DNA from: Tamarix chinensis
Taxonomy: Eukaryota; Streptophyta; Magnoliopsida; Caryophyllales; Tamaricaceae
Direction: 5' to 3'
NCBI GenBank assembly: GCA_030549775.1
Contig: CM060176.1
Location: forward strand, 95,719,815 to 95,783,814
DNA length: 64,000 nt
In this document: positions 24,699 through 37,229 of the stretch, piece after piece
Layout of the letters: every line of letters begins with the position of its first letter
Position numbering within the stretch: the first letter of the stretch is position 1
Made by a program: the position numbers and the translations under genes
Notes under the pieces: model-generated
The model's input: only the letters and a program-made list of their open reading frames with translations
Database searches by the model: none
What the model was told of the DNA's origin: nothing

Positions 24699-26318
24699 GC
24701 AAGGTAACCGTGCACTAAGGCCAACACATAAGAGCACATAACATAATCACAACCACATGATAGCACACAAATTCTCAGGTAAATAAAGGCCCACATTGGT
24801 TATTTATTCTCTAGATAGTACTTGTTTCACACCATAATTCTTATCAAGCCGTGTGAGTACGGGAACCCCACTATTATAACCGGTGGATCGGTCACTTATA
24901 GGGAAGAACGCACTTAACCACTATTATATGCCGGTGGATCGGTCTCCAAGGCACCTCGGCACCTGGCCACTATTATGCCGGTGGATCGGTCTGGGCTCGG
25001 CTCAATAATATTCCACTTTACATGATTTGTGTTTTACCGTATCTTATTCAACAGATTTCGCCCTAGACATGCATGTCTAACTCCAGCTATACTTATCCTC
25101 CAAGGAGGGCCCGTCCCATATCTTGAGACTTTATACCTCCTAACTCTCCCTAACATCCTTCCCTTAATCTACTTACCCACACCGGGAACCCAACTCCTAA
25201 GTGTGGGGGTCGAGGCCCACACTTTGTACCCTCAAAGTCCACTCATCGCCTTACCCTTGGGTTTTCTCCAGAAATCCTAATTTGAGCCTATGTGGCCCAT
25301 CCTTCTCTGCCTCACACAACCCAACTATTTTAACACCTCTACACATCACGACCCTTAGATTCAACCCTTGCTCCATGTCCCACTCATTCTCATTTATTTT
25401 TATTATTTTCTTTTTTCATCTTCCACCTACTCAAATTAGGGTTTCCTTCCGAACCCTAGACTGGTCTCCTAGGCACTCTTATATTTTTCCACGTACTATT
25501 TTTCACCCGAAGCCCACAGTTACCCAAATGACACTTCTATTACCTTCCTCATGCCTCAAGGTAACTTTCCATACTTAAAGTTTGCCCCCATGCGGACTCT
25601 AACCATCCCATGCAAAACCCTCGATATTTATCATGCCAAACCCTAAAATTTCCATGCAAACCCTAGTTCCTCCTACTCTTTCATTTTATTTAAATCCCTC
25701 CCCCCTTTTTTTATTCACCACTCATAGATCATGGTTATTTAGGTCATTTTTACCTACGTTAGCCAACTTACTTCCCCTTGGTTCTCTTAATTTCCCATTT
25801 TTCTTTTTCATGCCTCCATCCCACATCACCACACTCAATACCCTTGCATGCATGTCCTAAGGGCCACATCACATCACGTCACAACTTGTAGCATATCCAT
25901 ATTAGCACATATGAGAAGAGAGCACATGAACATACCTCTATTCCAAGCCGCACTACACATAAAGCAGTTAAGATAATAGCATACAGAACACGACATATAA
26001 TTATATAGGACATCCAAGGCATGTAAGACACGTAGCACACATTCGGCCTTAGCTACACCCTTACCTAAACGTCGTCGGGCTTGGAGCACGCTACTACACC
26101 TCCTGAGGGTTTTGATTTGATTCACCTATAAGAGGTAAATACTATAGGTTAATCTCCCTCTACCAGAATAACAATAATTTCCTATCTTACCCCTATCATG
26201 GCCTAATACTAAGGCTAATAATGATAATAGTAGTTTATAATTAAAAGTAGGGTTTTAATATTACTAATAATAACATTATTATTAGTTTTATAACGATACT
26301 AATATCGACCCCAAATTC

Positions 26319-26540
26319 TAGTAATAATAATAGTAGTAATAATAGTGATGAAAATAATATAAAAAGTAATAGCCATGATGATACTTATATTAATAACGCT
26401 AGTGGTAGTAGTAGTAATACTAGTAACAATAATGCTGGAAATGATAATAATAATAGTGGTAATGATAGTATTCATAATAAAAATAACAACAACAACAACA
26501 ACAACAATAATAATAATAATAATAATAATAATAGTAATAG

Positions 26541-26580
<40 letters not shown>

Positions 26581-26582
26581 AA

Positions 26583-26674
<92 letters not shown>

Positions 26675-26917
26675 GGAACAATAACAATAATAATAATAAT
26701 ACTAGTGATGAAAATAATATAAAAGTAATGGCCAACGTTAGTATTAGTATTATTAGTAACAAAGTAATGATAATAATAATGATGATAATAGTAATAGTAA
26801 TAATAATAACAATAATAATAATAATAAGGATAGTAATAGTAGTAATAATAACAAAGTTGTAGTCTTTTACATAGTAATACCATTAATTAGAAATCTCTCC
26901 GGAATAAGAGTTAGAAC

Positions 26918-26956
<39 letters not shown>

Positions 26957-26990
26957 GTAATTATAATATTATTATTAATAATATTGATGA
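26319..26990. repeat. AAT/AGT trinucleotide microsatellite
   Basis: Long mixed runs of AAT, AGT and AAC units, purest at 26500-26700 and 26920-26960. The long ORFs through it encode only runs of Ile, Tyr, Leu or Val and are artefacts. It is the expanded form of the ATT tract of LTR A. Confidence 0.9.
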
Positions 26991-27516
26991 TAATAATAAT
27001 AATAGTTAAAAATAATAATATTAATATTAAAAATCATTAACACTTCTATAAAAAGGGTTTAAGGGTTAAGAAATTGGGATACCACCTACGCTTGGTGGTG
27101 GAGTCGGCGGCGGTGGAGGAAGAAGGGTGGTGGAGAGATGGATGTGGAGTCTAGGGGAGAGGGAAGTAGGGGGGGAAAATGGAGGTGTGGGGAGGTAGAG
27201 TAAGGTCCCCTGGTTGTTTTGGGGGGGGTAGAGGTGGCACTACAGGTGGCGAAACTGGCAACACGAGGGGCGGCGCAGGGTCGAAATAGGCTATTCTAGA
27301 CGGTGACTTTGCACGGCCGGGGTGGCTCATGCGGGGCAAGGCAAGGAAGGAGGGTGGCTCAATTGCTTAGAGGGCGGTGCAGGGAAAGTTTTGGTGGCTG
27401 GAGTGGGCGGTGGTGACGGCCGACGGCGGAGAAATAAGGGTCTGATAGGGCGGTGGCACGCTGGTCGAGTTTCTGGGCTGCCAAAATCAAAACCCAATTA
27501 TGGCGGCGTTCAGGGG

Positions 27517-27524
27517 TATATATA
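27517..27524 (-). promoter_or_regulatory. TATA box of LTR E
   Basis: TATATATA about 0.8 kb from the LTR start at 28326, in the shared context GGGGTATA. Confidence 0.5.
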
Positions 27525-28331
27525 TCTTGATTGGAAGGGAAAAAAACAAAGGGGAGTGGGAGAGTAGGGGGCAAGGGTTATGGGGCTCCGACCGGTGAGG
27601 GTAGGCCAACGCAGGTCTACCTTCGTAGGCCATTTCTTATCAGGGAGAACGGGATAGCACTAGCAGGAGAGGGAATGGTCAACTGAGATGAAGTGATAGG
27701 GAAGATGACGGCAGGTCAAACAACATGATCGGAGGTAGAAAATCCGGCGCCGATTGAGCGAGTTGCAGACGCGGGAGTAAGAAGATGACGCATGGGAGGG
27801 CTGGACCAGCGGTCCAGAAGAAAAGAAGGAAGAAAGGGGAAAAGGCCGAACCAGCCGGGAGAGGAGGAAAAAATGATGCGGGCCTAGGTCGCGCAGGGGA
27901 AGGGGAGGATTTGGGCCAAAGGAAGGCCAGCCCAAGTCGGGGGGAAAGGAGAAAAAGGAAGGAAGAAGGAAGAGAAGAAAAAAAAGAAGAAAAAGGAAGA
28001 AAAGAGGAAAAAGAAAAGAAAAAGGAAAAAGGTGGGTTTGGGGTTAATTAATATATTTTGGGATATTTAATAAAATATTAATATTAAAATAATAATTAAA
28101 TTCTCTTTTTAGGTTAATTTAGAGATTTTGAAAGATTTTTCCTAAATTCCATTTTAATTAGCAAAATACTCAAAATTTTCCTATTTAAATTATTTATTAA
28201 TTTCTCCTAGATTTACCTTAATTAATTCCCTCTTTTGTTTTTAATAAAAATAATTTATTTAATTAATTTTCCTAATAAATTCTTATTTTGCCATAATTTT
28301 TTAAATTAGGGTTTTGGGGTATTTCATAAGG

Positions 28332-29229
28332 TCTTATGATTAACCAAAAACATGAGGCTTCAAAATATTATCTCAATTGATGAATTTGATGGTTTAAAAG
28401 AGTTTTTAGATTCAAATGCTAGCATTGAATATGGAGTAATTAGAGGTCTGAATGATGGCCATGTAACAATCAAAATTCCAAATGACATTTTATTGAAATA
28501 TTGTGATAATCAAATTTTAATTATTGTGGAACTCACCTATTTGGGATTCAAGAATAATATTACCAATGATTCTTTTTCATAGTGATATCAATATTATCAC
28601 CTACTCTTGGCATTGTTAAATTAATAAATGAGCACATGCTATCAATTTACTTAATATAATGGAAAATGTATTTGATTTTAGATACGCCATGCATATAATA
28701 TTCAAATAGTTATTTGTTCTAAGACCTATACACTATAGAATTCTTAAATTCAATTAAGTGTTTTGGTATGCCGAATTGTGAGTTGAACATGAAGATAGGT
28801 ACACATGTTATGGTATTGAGGAATAAAGATCATTCCCTTAGTCTATGTAAAGAAACTAGGATGGTTATTATAAAAATGAAAACTCATGTCTTAAAAGCAA
28901 AAAATATAGGTGGAAGTAATGTTGGACATAAAGTTTTATTACCAAAAATGTCACTAACACTTTTTGATCCAATATTTCCTTTCAAATTCAATCAAAGATG
29001 GCTCATGTTGATTGTTTCATATGAAATGACAATCAAAAAAATTCAAGATCAATCTTTTATTAACATTTGTCTATTTTTGAAATTTTTAGTATTTAGCCAT
29101 GGTAAATTAAGTGTTGTTGTGTCTAGAATTACAAATCTTCAAGGTTTAAAAATCTTCATATATGATGACGATAATGATCAAAGTGATTCAACAACAAATG
29201 ATGTGTTTAAGGAAGTCCTTAAAAAATGA
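28332..29229 (+). pseudogene. Helitron helicase pseudogene, C-terminal part
   Basis: The helicase frame resumes with LTKNMRLQ after LTR E; a stop (TGA) lies two codons inside. DGHVTIKIPNDILL and NQILIIVELTYLG follow up to a stop at 28582. A second block from 28768 reads MPNCELNMKIGTHVMVLRNK (motif V region), GSNVGHKVLLPKMSLT, FPFKFNQRWLMLIVSYEMTI and GKLSVVVSRITNLQGLKIFI (motif VI; usually GQLYVALSRVT). It ends at a TGA at 29227-29229, close to the usual C-terminus. The arginine of motif VI is kept. No CTRR-plus-hairpin Helitron 3' end could be placed confidently after it. Confidence 0.8.
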
Positions 29230-29587
29230 TCACATAATCATATTGATAATATATTTACATATCATATTAACTAGAGTACATTCAATTAATGTATATTTAA
29301 ATTATATACATACTTAAATGCCTAGATTACAATACTAAATTTTAGTTACATATTAATGCTTTCGTGTATCACATGGTTGAGAATTTAGACTATTTAAACT
29401 AATTACTATTGGTGGATCAAAAATAATTATTTTTATACAAGGGGGATTTTTCATTTGTTTCCTTGTTACACTCTTTTATAGAAATAATCAAAATACGAAG
29501 AAGTTTACACCAAAAGCATACTTCAAAGAGGGAAAATTTTGTCATTATGGGGATAAAAATAAATAATAATTGCATATTATCCTCTCT
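29230..29587. other. AT-rich stretch after helicase, no gene seen
   Basis: No domain or repeat is recognised. It may contain the Helitron 3' end, but I could not identify it. Confidence 0.35.
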
Positions 29588-29595
29588 TTGGTAAC

Positions 29596-29697
29596 TAGGA
29601 ATGAAAATGGGTTCTAAATTTGATCCACATCTATCAAACACATCTTATTTTTTGTGGGAGTGAGTTTCGAGACCTATACCTAATCCACCAAACCATA

Positions 29698-29755
<58 letters not shown>

Positions 29756-30154
29756 CATACATGCATGCATATTAATTTTATGTTTTTCATTTTATTTTAT
29801 ATTGTTTAGAATTTTAGTTTATTTTTTGTGAATTTAATTATATACAATTTTTAAGATATTTTATTCCAAAAGTATTATAATATTATTTAAAAAGAAAAAA
29901 AACTAATTTGAAATGTTTATCTTTTTACTGGAGATTTTTTCCCTGCAAAATTTACATATTAAGCAATATAAAACATAAATGTATTAGTATTTATGTAAAT
30001 TATTCCTTTTGAAAAAAAAAATATACGGATCAATTTAAGACTCATTTATTTACTAATCTCGGTATATTTTGGTCTAAATCTTAACCTTTACCACCTAATG
30101 GGTTCGGGTTTAGACATTATAAATAGGTCCAAATATGACTCATTATCATCCATA
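29596..30154. mobile_element. hAT-like MITE, 559 bp
   Basis: It begins TAGGAATGAAAATGGG and ends CATTATCATCCATA, imperfect inverted repeats. It is flanked by TTGGTAAC (29588-29595) and TTAGTAAC (30155-30162), an 8-bp duplication with one change. The 8-bp TSD and TA-GG ends fit hAT. Ends resemble those of the MITE at 49818. It contains a (GT)26 run and no coding sequence. Confidence 0.65.
29701..29752. repeat. (GT)26 microsatellite
   Basis: An uninterrupted 52-bp GT run inside the MITE. Confidence 0.95.
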
Positions 30155-30162
30155 TTAGTAAC

Positions 30163-31102
30163 CATTGAATAAAAAATAGAATTGAACCCAGTAGTCCACT
30201 TGGGTACTAAAAGATCCTTCGATACAAAATGAATAGTATTTGACTTTGTGAATAGATTAGAATAGCCAAGAAAACAAGTTCAACTAATTTGATCTCAACA
30301 TAAACTAAATTTCTCCCTTTTAGCTCCTGGCACCAAAATTCTCACTTGATTGAGCAGATTAGACCAGAGGATGAACTGGTTGGATTAAGGGTGTACTAGT
30401 ACATTTTTTTTATTAAGCTAAGTTAACTTTTGATCGAATAGTAGTTCAACCACATACCAACCCCCTGCATTGGGTTAATTTTCAATCCAAGTTTTGGAGT
30501 ATTGATGGTAACTAATGATAAATACTAAAAATGGAAAAGGAGGTGGAAATTGAAAATGAATATATTTTTAAAAGAAAATTTGATCCATCAATAAGTTTTC
30601 CATGCATCACTAACTATTTTTCATTTGTGTAATATATATTTTGATTTAAAGTTTTAAAAGTTATTCCCACCAATTCATAATATAAGTTGTTATGTATTTC
30701 AAGAATAAAATTTGGTAATTACATTCTTTCAAATTTTAATACATTTTGATATAAATTTTTAATTATTATATTCTTATTATTAAATACTTTTATAATTTTT
30801 ACTTATATATATTACTTAATATGTTTCACAATTGAGGACTTATAGTGTTTTAGGACACATATTAGTAAATATTGAAGTTTAGGATATATGGTTATGGTAC
30901 ATAAACTAATTAAAATTCCCCATATTGAAATTTAAACAACTTAATTGATATGGAATATATTAATGATGTGGAAGAGGATAATTTAGGAAATAAAACAAAA
31001 AATATTTGTTAGAACTTGGAATATGACTTATATTATTAAATAATAATGAAAACAAATTATAAGTATCTATTGTCACACATATGAAGCAATAAATATTAAT
31101 TG
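30163..31102. other. AT-rich flank, no clear gene
   Basis: No domain is read with confidence. The last bases before 31103 may be the remains of L1 coding sequence that continues at 45706, because the copia element between them is flanked by AATTG/AATTA. Confidence 0.35.
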
Positions 31103-32895
31103 TGAAAGACCGTATGGATACTCTTGAGGGGGTAAATAGAGTATTTTATAATGATAATGCCAAATTAAAATTTTGTAACGAAAAAGTAGAAAGATGGAAA
31201 ATGATAAACATGTAATTTATAGTGGTTCAAGAAACTCTACAAAGTTTCTCTACATCTACTACCAAATGGTTTTGCCTTTTAGATTTGAATCTATCTTTAT
31301 TTATAGTGTGTGTTTGATGATGATTACTCATCTCTTGGTTTATGAGTTTACAATATCAATGACCCTATAGGAAGTGACTTACACTTTGCCAGTTATCCTC
31401 TCTAAATTTATGAGACTAAAACCTCAATAAACTCTCTTATAAATGCTAGACAACGCACCACTCTTCACTTGTGTTTGACATGATAAGTTTGATTAAATAT
31501 AATAAGAATCTTCACTAGATAACATACGAAAGTGAGTAATCACTAGTGAAGATTTTTATCTAGCTATAGGAATAATAGTTACAAGTGTATGATCACTCTA
31601 GCTAAATATGAAGAACAAATTGAGAACTAGAATTTTGATTTGGATTTGAAAGTGTAAAAATCAAAACTCTCTTTGATTCTTTATAAGATGTGAAAATGAT
31701 GATTTTAGAAGAGTTGTGCTAGATTGATTGATTTTTATTAAAGTCTAACAACTCTTATTTATAGTGCTAAAAGATGAAAAATATCAACACTAGCCATTGG
31801 GTGTAAAAGTTACTCCAATGGTCGAATTACAACAGGCAGAAAATCTCAGAAATGTCCAAACTAGTTTACTAGTTTTGACAAACCAGTTTATCTAGGAAAC
31901 AGTTTTTAGCATTGCACACCTTCACAAAAATGACCATAACTTGAGTTATAGAGCTTGAAATTTTATGCCATATTTTTTTTCTGTAAATTAGAAATCATAA
32001 GATTTGCAAAGAAATATTATTCACCCAAGAATAATTTCTATACAATTTATGGTGAATTTTACAAGTTATATCTTACGCAAAATTGCTTAAAATAAAATCA
32101 ATTTAAGATAATATTTTGCACAAATACTTAAAAATATTTTAATGCATGAAATCACTTTAAGATCTTTCAAAATTATTTTCAAATAGTATCATAAATGTTA
32201 AATATTTGAAAAATATAAGTACTCAATATGTAAATCATATGTACATAAAACCTAAGACTGTAACTAGGGCTGTAAATAAGCTAAGCTAGTTCGGTATTCG
32301 GCTCAGTTCGGCTCATTCAATTAGTTAAATGATCTGAGTCTGAGCCTCACTTTTAGGCTCGTTTATTAAATGAGCCGAGCCCGAGCTCGTAAAAGCTCGG
32401 TTCGGTTCATTTTTTAGCTTTAGCTCGTGAGCTCAGTTCGGCTAGGCTCGTTAAAAGCTCGAGTCAGCTCGTTCGTTTAGTTAAACGAGTCGAGCTCAAA
32501 CATTATTTTAAGCTTGTTTAGTTAAAAAAGCCGAGCCTAAGCCCAGGGGTATTCGGTTCGGCTCGGCTCATTTGCAGCCCTAACTGTAACATACTCGTTA
32601 AAGCTTGAGTCTTGGTATCTTGAGCACACTTGCTTATCCCTTCATATTTTGTCTATTACACATATGAAATTGAAGTACTTAAAGCTACAGTCCTTTTTTT
32701 TTCTCCTTGTTGATCTTTGGCTCGTGATTAGGATATGATTTGTAAACTTGATCTCCTTAGCACTCATTGACTTAGTTAAGTTTTGAATACTTCACTTTTT
32801 GTTATGATACACATGCATACTTAAAAAGATAAGTCAAATTAATAATTGAGTTTGTTGTCATCAAAGAAAAGGTTGATTGAACTATGAGGTTAACA
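31103..32895 (-). repeat. 3' LTR of the SIRE-like element
   Basis: A 1793-bp repeat similar to 44279-45700. It is longer mainly because of the 318-bp hAT MITE at 32265; without the MITE and one TSD copy the lengths are about 1467 and 1422 bp. Confidence 0.8.
32265..32582. mobile_element. hAT MITE, 318 bp, inside the LTR
   Basis: It begins TAGGGCTGTAAAT and ends ATTTGCAGCCCTA (one mismatch in 13 bp) and is flanked by a perfect 8-bp duplication ACTGTAAC (32257-32264 and 32583-32590). The other LTR lacks it at the matching place near 45390, giving an empty-site control. The interior is built of GAGCT, GGCTCG and similar repeats in both orientations. A diverged relative is at 56018. Confidence 0.9.
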
Positions 32896-35017
32896 ATCTC
32901 CTTCTTTTTTATGATGATAAACAAAAAGATGCCAATATATTGTGAGATGATGTATAAATATGTGAAAGTGAAAATTAATATTTTTTTCTCAAATCATATG
33001 GATCATATATTAGCCATTTAATAATTAAATCACACACATATCATGTAAATGGCAATATAATGATAAAAGCAAGTGAGCACATAGCATCTTTTCACCCTTT
33101 CGCCTCCTTTTGTCATCAACAAAAGGAAAAGGCTTCCGCAAATAAGATCTCCAATCAAAAGATAAGTGCATGAGAAATTAAACACATATGGAGTAAACCC
33201 CCCATAAGATATTCACATTCTCAATTGAAGCACAAGAAAATTAGTCATATTCAATATTATCAATGAATAGCATGAGTGAAATAAATATGACACATATCCC
33301 CCTTAGGCTACGCTGTAGGTAATAATACAAGTGATCAAATAAAACAAGTATGCTCACCCTAAGGGTATGCATATGTCAGCAATAAGATCAAGATCATCAT
33401 ATGATCACTTAAGATATTATTATCTTAAATAATATAAGTTGTGGAAGCGGTGATATGAGTATCAAGATTCATGGGAATAACTCAGATATGATATCACTAA
33501 AGCTTGTGAGATTTCATAATTCTAAAATTTATAGCAATAAGGTATGTAGTATTTAACGAGTCATAAAGATACTTAAGTAACAAAAACTATATGAAAATAA
33601 ATTTCAGAATTACATAAATCTAATTAAGTCAACAAATAAGATGGTGAGCGCGGTAAGGATTATAAAAATATATGAGTGTGTCCCTCAACATGAATAGAGA
33701 TCAGCATAAGACTATAATGTTACATTCATCTTGAAAGTTATGGAACAATACCTTATCACATATTTCCCTTTTATAAAGTAGACATCAAACACAAGAAAAT
33801 AAGGAATGTGATGAATGATCCATTCAATGAATAACTTATCAATAATATGATGAAATGGAGAACAAGACAATCACATCAATGAAACCAAGAGTATCACTCA
33901 TTTTACTAAGTAATACACTTAAGCATAATAAGGATACAGTTTAACATGATGTTGAGAGAGAGCAATGATTGCGTACATGAGGTATCATAAGTGAATCTAG
34001 TAATGAAGTCATGTGGTCAATTAATTTCAAGTTGCAACTAATCAATCTAGCCAGTAAGGAGATAAGTTTGTGTGTGGCTAAGATGTGTACAAAAGCATGC
34101 AGGGAAGAGGTCACATTATAATGATCTCAAGAGTGAGTGTTTATGATTAAATCATATAGGGGCATATCATCACTTAAGAGTCAATAACATGATAAAAGAC
34201 CAAGGTGTAGCTCATAGAAGCACATTTCATCAAGGAGTTGTATAAAATAAAGAACCATAAATGATGAGAAAAATAATATCATAATTGCAAGTATATGCCT
34301 AAGCAACATATGAGAAATTTTGTGTTGTAATGGGTTATGAAAAAGTAAGACTAAGACAAGCATATTTAGGCCACATGTTATTTATGCACTAGTCTAATCA
34401 AGAAAGGAAGTGTCTCAACTCCCTATTATGCCCATATTATATCAATTGTCTCCATTTTATAATAATGAATGGATGAGAAGTATAAGGGAAGAAATAGGAT
34501 TAATCAAGCACATAAGAACCAAAATGTATAAAAAAAACATGGTGAATTGGTGAATTTAACAATTGTATCAATTTTAAAACTTAAAAGGCCATCCATTTGT
34601 ATCAAGTATGAGAATTTGGTCATCAAAAGGAGATACTTTTTAGGAACTTCCCATTTCATATAATATATATGAGTGGAATGTAATATCAAATTATTACAAA
34701 TAAGCATTAGTATTCACACTTTAATGGAAATTAATTTATAAGTACTAATTACAAAGGCATCAACAAATTGTGTCTCAATGTATTATCAAGAAGGAGAGGG
34801 AGGGAGAAGGTGTATGCATTAAGAAAGTAGTTTTCCCAACATATATGACTTGAAATATTTGAATTTTTTAGGAAAACGTAGAGTTTGATAATCAAGATCA
34901 AATTTTATAAAACTTATTAAAAGTTTCAAGTACACTCATAGGATATAAAATATTTATGATAATATTGAGCATAAGTCAAACCATGTATTAGTCAAATATA
35001 TGAAAGTGGAAGCATAG
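32896..35017 (-). other. Non-coding internal part of the SIRE-like element (3' side)
   Basis: No polyprotein block is seen in any frame. The position between the nested gypsy and the 3' LTR, and the purine-rich start on the minus strand, make it the 3' internal non-coding region. Confidence 0.5.
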
Positions 35018-36036
35018 TGATGCATAATCCTAAACAAATTGCATTAAGCTAAGTAGTTAGTGTTGAAGTTAGGGATGAACTTCAAAAAAATTGAAAGAAG
35101 AAAGGGGGTGAGAATAAATCTGAACAAAGGGACTTCAATTTAGAAGTAAAAATTCAAGGACTTGATCAACCAACTAAGGTTACCACCCTTAGAATAAATT
35201 TTGTAAGATATTATAAAGTTCAACGCTTCATTCACTTAGAAGTAGTCGAATACAAGGGGAATTTTTTTTTCAACCAAAGAGATCTAACCTTCTTGCAGAC
35301 CTTACTACTCTTTTAACTAGGAAAAGTGGTGGTTTTAGGCCCATTTTACAAGTGATAACCATGCACGTTAGTTAGTTACACCTCCCTTCATAGTTAATAT
35401 TACTAGATTAGCTACCCTCCTAGACACCAATCAGCTAGCTGATTGAGTGTCAAAAATGGAGCACAACCCCAACATCCTTTGATTAATATTACACCCTATT
35501 AAAAGTTCTATGATACATAGATTACAATAAAGGAAATTTAAACAACTAAATTTAACTAAGCTAAGCTAAATAAAGAAAAAATTCTAGCTAATCAAATCGA
35601 TAGTCATGTTGGTTGTTGTTACCGATGTAGTTGGTTGTTTGTTCCCTAATTTAAGCCATATTTAGGGGATATTGATCACATCATAATGGAATTCCCAAAT
35701 TCCAAAAATCCTACACAAATTTTGGAGTTCCAACATGTGAGAATCAGCTGAAAAGGTGGCATGTAGAGGTGGTGAAAAGTGGTGGAGATGTGCGAAATCT
35801 AGAGGAATTTTTGAAGCCACATTTGAGCCATATTGTGGGAGTGTTTGGATGAGCCATGCAGCAAGTGGAATTGAGCAATGTAGATGTGAAAATATGTGGG
35901 TTTTTTTGGCTTGCATGGCTAATGATAGTCTAATTAATTATTAACCCAAATGAGAAGAGTTTTAAACTCCTCTACTTTGGAAAAATTAATAAGTAGACTA
36001 CCTTTGGTTTGGGTATGTTGGGATTCTCTTGCATCA
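35018..36036 (-). repeat. 3' LTR of the CRM-like element
   Basis: 1019 bp, aligned along its length to 40504-41516. The end of the pol frame enters this LTR from 36036. Confidence 0.8.
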
Positions 36037-36390
36037 TCCTCTCCCTCTTGAGAAGGAACCTATTCATCTTTAAAATTTGTGTAATGGAGGTAAGGGAGTA
36101 AGTATCCTATATTGAATGTAGAGGACAAGTTTCCCATGTTTGGTGGAAGTTCAAGTCGATAGGCATTGGTGCCTATCTTTTCAAGGATTTTGAAAGGACC
36201 ATCACTTGGGGGCATGAGCTTGTTCTTTCTTAGTGATGGAAACCTTTATTTTTGAATATCCAACCACACTAGATCTCCTAGTTCAAAATCTTATTCTTTT
36301 CTGTGCTTGTTAACTCTCCTTTAGGTCATGTCATTGACCTTCTCAATTCAGGCCTTGACTTGTTTATGTAACTTCTTGAATTCGGTGGCT
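36037..36390 (-). pseudogene. Integrase C-terminal GPY/F module of the CRM-like element
   Basis: The frame reads DFELGDLVWLDIQK, a stop, RFPSLRKNKLMPPSDGPFKI and LEKIGTNAYRLELP, the GPY/F module that binds DNA in chromovirus integrases. FNIGYLLPY and QEGEDDARES follow, the last crossing the LTR border at 36036. I see no chromodomain. At least two stops disrupt it. Confidence 0.7.
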
Positions 36391-36392
36391 CC

Positions 36393-37229
36393 CTACTTTG
36401 CTTTAAAACTTGTTTGTGCACAGATGGGTAGTTGAATGATGTCAATGGGGGTGGTGGGGTTAACCCCATACACCACTTCAAAAGGGGAATGCTTGGTGGC
36501 ATAAGTTGGAGAGCAATTGTAAGAAAACTTGGTATGACTCAACTCGATATCCCAATCCTTTAAGGACTTGTGGACTAAGTTCCTTAAAAGCATTGTGATC
36601 GTGTGGTAGGTAACCTCTATTTAACCATCCATTTATGGATGACAGGCAGTGCTAAAAAGAAGGTTGGTACCGAGTAGCCTCCACGGGGTCTTTCAAAAAT
36701 AGCTAAGGAACTTGGTATCTCGATCAGAGACTGTCATTTTTGGGATACCATGCAGCCTAACTATTTCTTTAAAGTAGAGATCGGCTACGTAACACACAAA
36801 ATCCTTTCTTATGACATGGGAAAAAATGAGCCGTCTTAGAAAACCGTCTACTACTACCATAACGAGGTCATGTTGCCTTTGTATTTTAGGCAAGGCCACT
36901 ATAAAGTCCATGCTTGCATGATCCCATGGGTGATGGGAAATGTGTAAAAGTGTGTAGAGTCCTTGATGGAAGTGACTCTTAGACCTTTGACATGTGAAAA
37001 TTTTAGCCACAAGGGATTGCACATCACCCATCATTCAAGGCTAAAATAAATGCTCTTGGAGTACATCATAAGTTTTATTGATGCCGAAATGCCCTGCCAA
37101 ACCTCCTCCATGCACTTCTCTAGTGAGTAACCCTCGAATGGAATACTTCAAAATGCATAACTTGTTTCGCATGAAGAGTAAACCTTCTTGCACTAGGTAA
37201 GGTCCTTGAGGCTTGTCTTGTTCTTTCAT
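36393..37229 (-). pseudogene. Integrase (zinc-binding and DDE core) of the CRM-like element
   Basis: The H2C2 zinc-binding part includes REVHGGGLAGHFGINKT near 37080-37130, and a CQRSKS block follows. The catalytic core shows the first Asp in SMDFIVALPK (about 36895-36925) and the second in VSDRDTKF (about 36711-36735). The region of the third acidic residue reads HP-stop-MDG-stop-IEV near 36630-36660, so the Glu is present but between stops. HSPFEVVYGVNP marks the usual downstream block. Several stops and a frame change make it inactive. Confidence 0.75.

Larger units (their letters stand above)
24157..28326 (-). mobile_element. E: A-family solo LTR, 4.2 kb
   Basis: The 4170-bp unit has edges TGTAATACCCC and GGGGTATTTCA and is flanked by a perfect TAAGG duplication (24152-24156 and 28327-28331). 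Minus orientation follows from TATATATA at 27517-27524 and the GC-rich region 27090-27940 upstream of it. It holds a hairpin module, CCGGT boxes, a few minisatellite units, and a very long AAT/AGT microsatellite (26319-26990). A purine-rich tract lies at 27940-28035. No protein is encoded. It splits the Helitron helicase pseudogene; removing it and one TSD rejoins the helicase frame, so the insertion point is certain. Confidence 0.88.

Noticed and set aside
25201..25578. 125-codon ORF
   Set aside because: Lies within LTR E; the peptide is Ser/Pro/Thr-rich without motifs and is not kept in A or D.
26299..26883. Long ORFs on both strands (runs of Ile, Tyr, Leu, Val)
   Set aside because: They only read through the AAT/AGT microsatellite of LTR E; no real protein composition or homologue type.
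27785..28051. Lys/Glu/Arg-rich ORF
   Set aside because: Comes from the purine-rich tract of LTR E.
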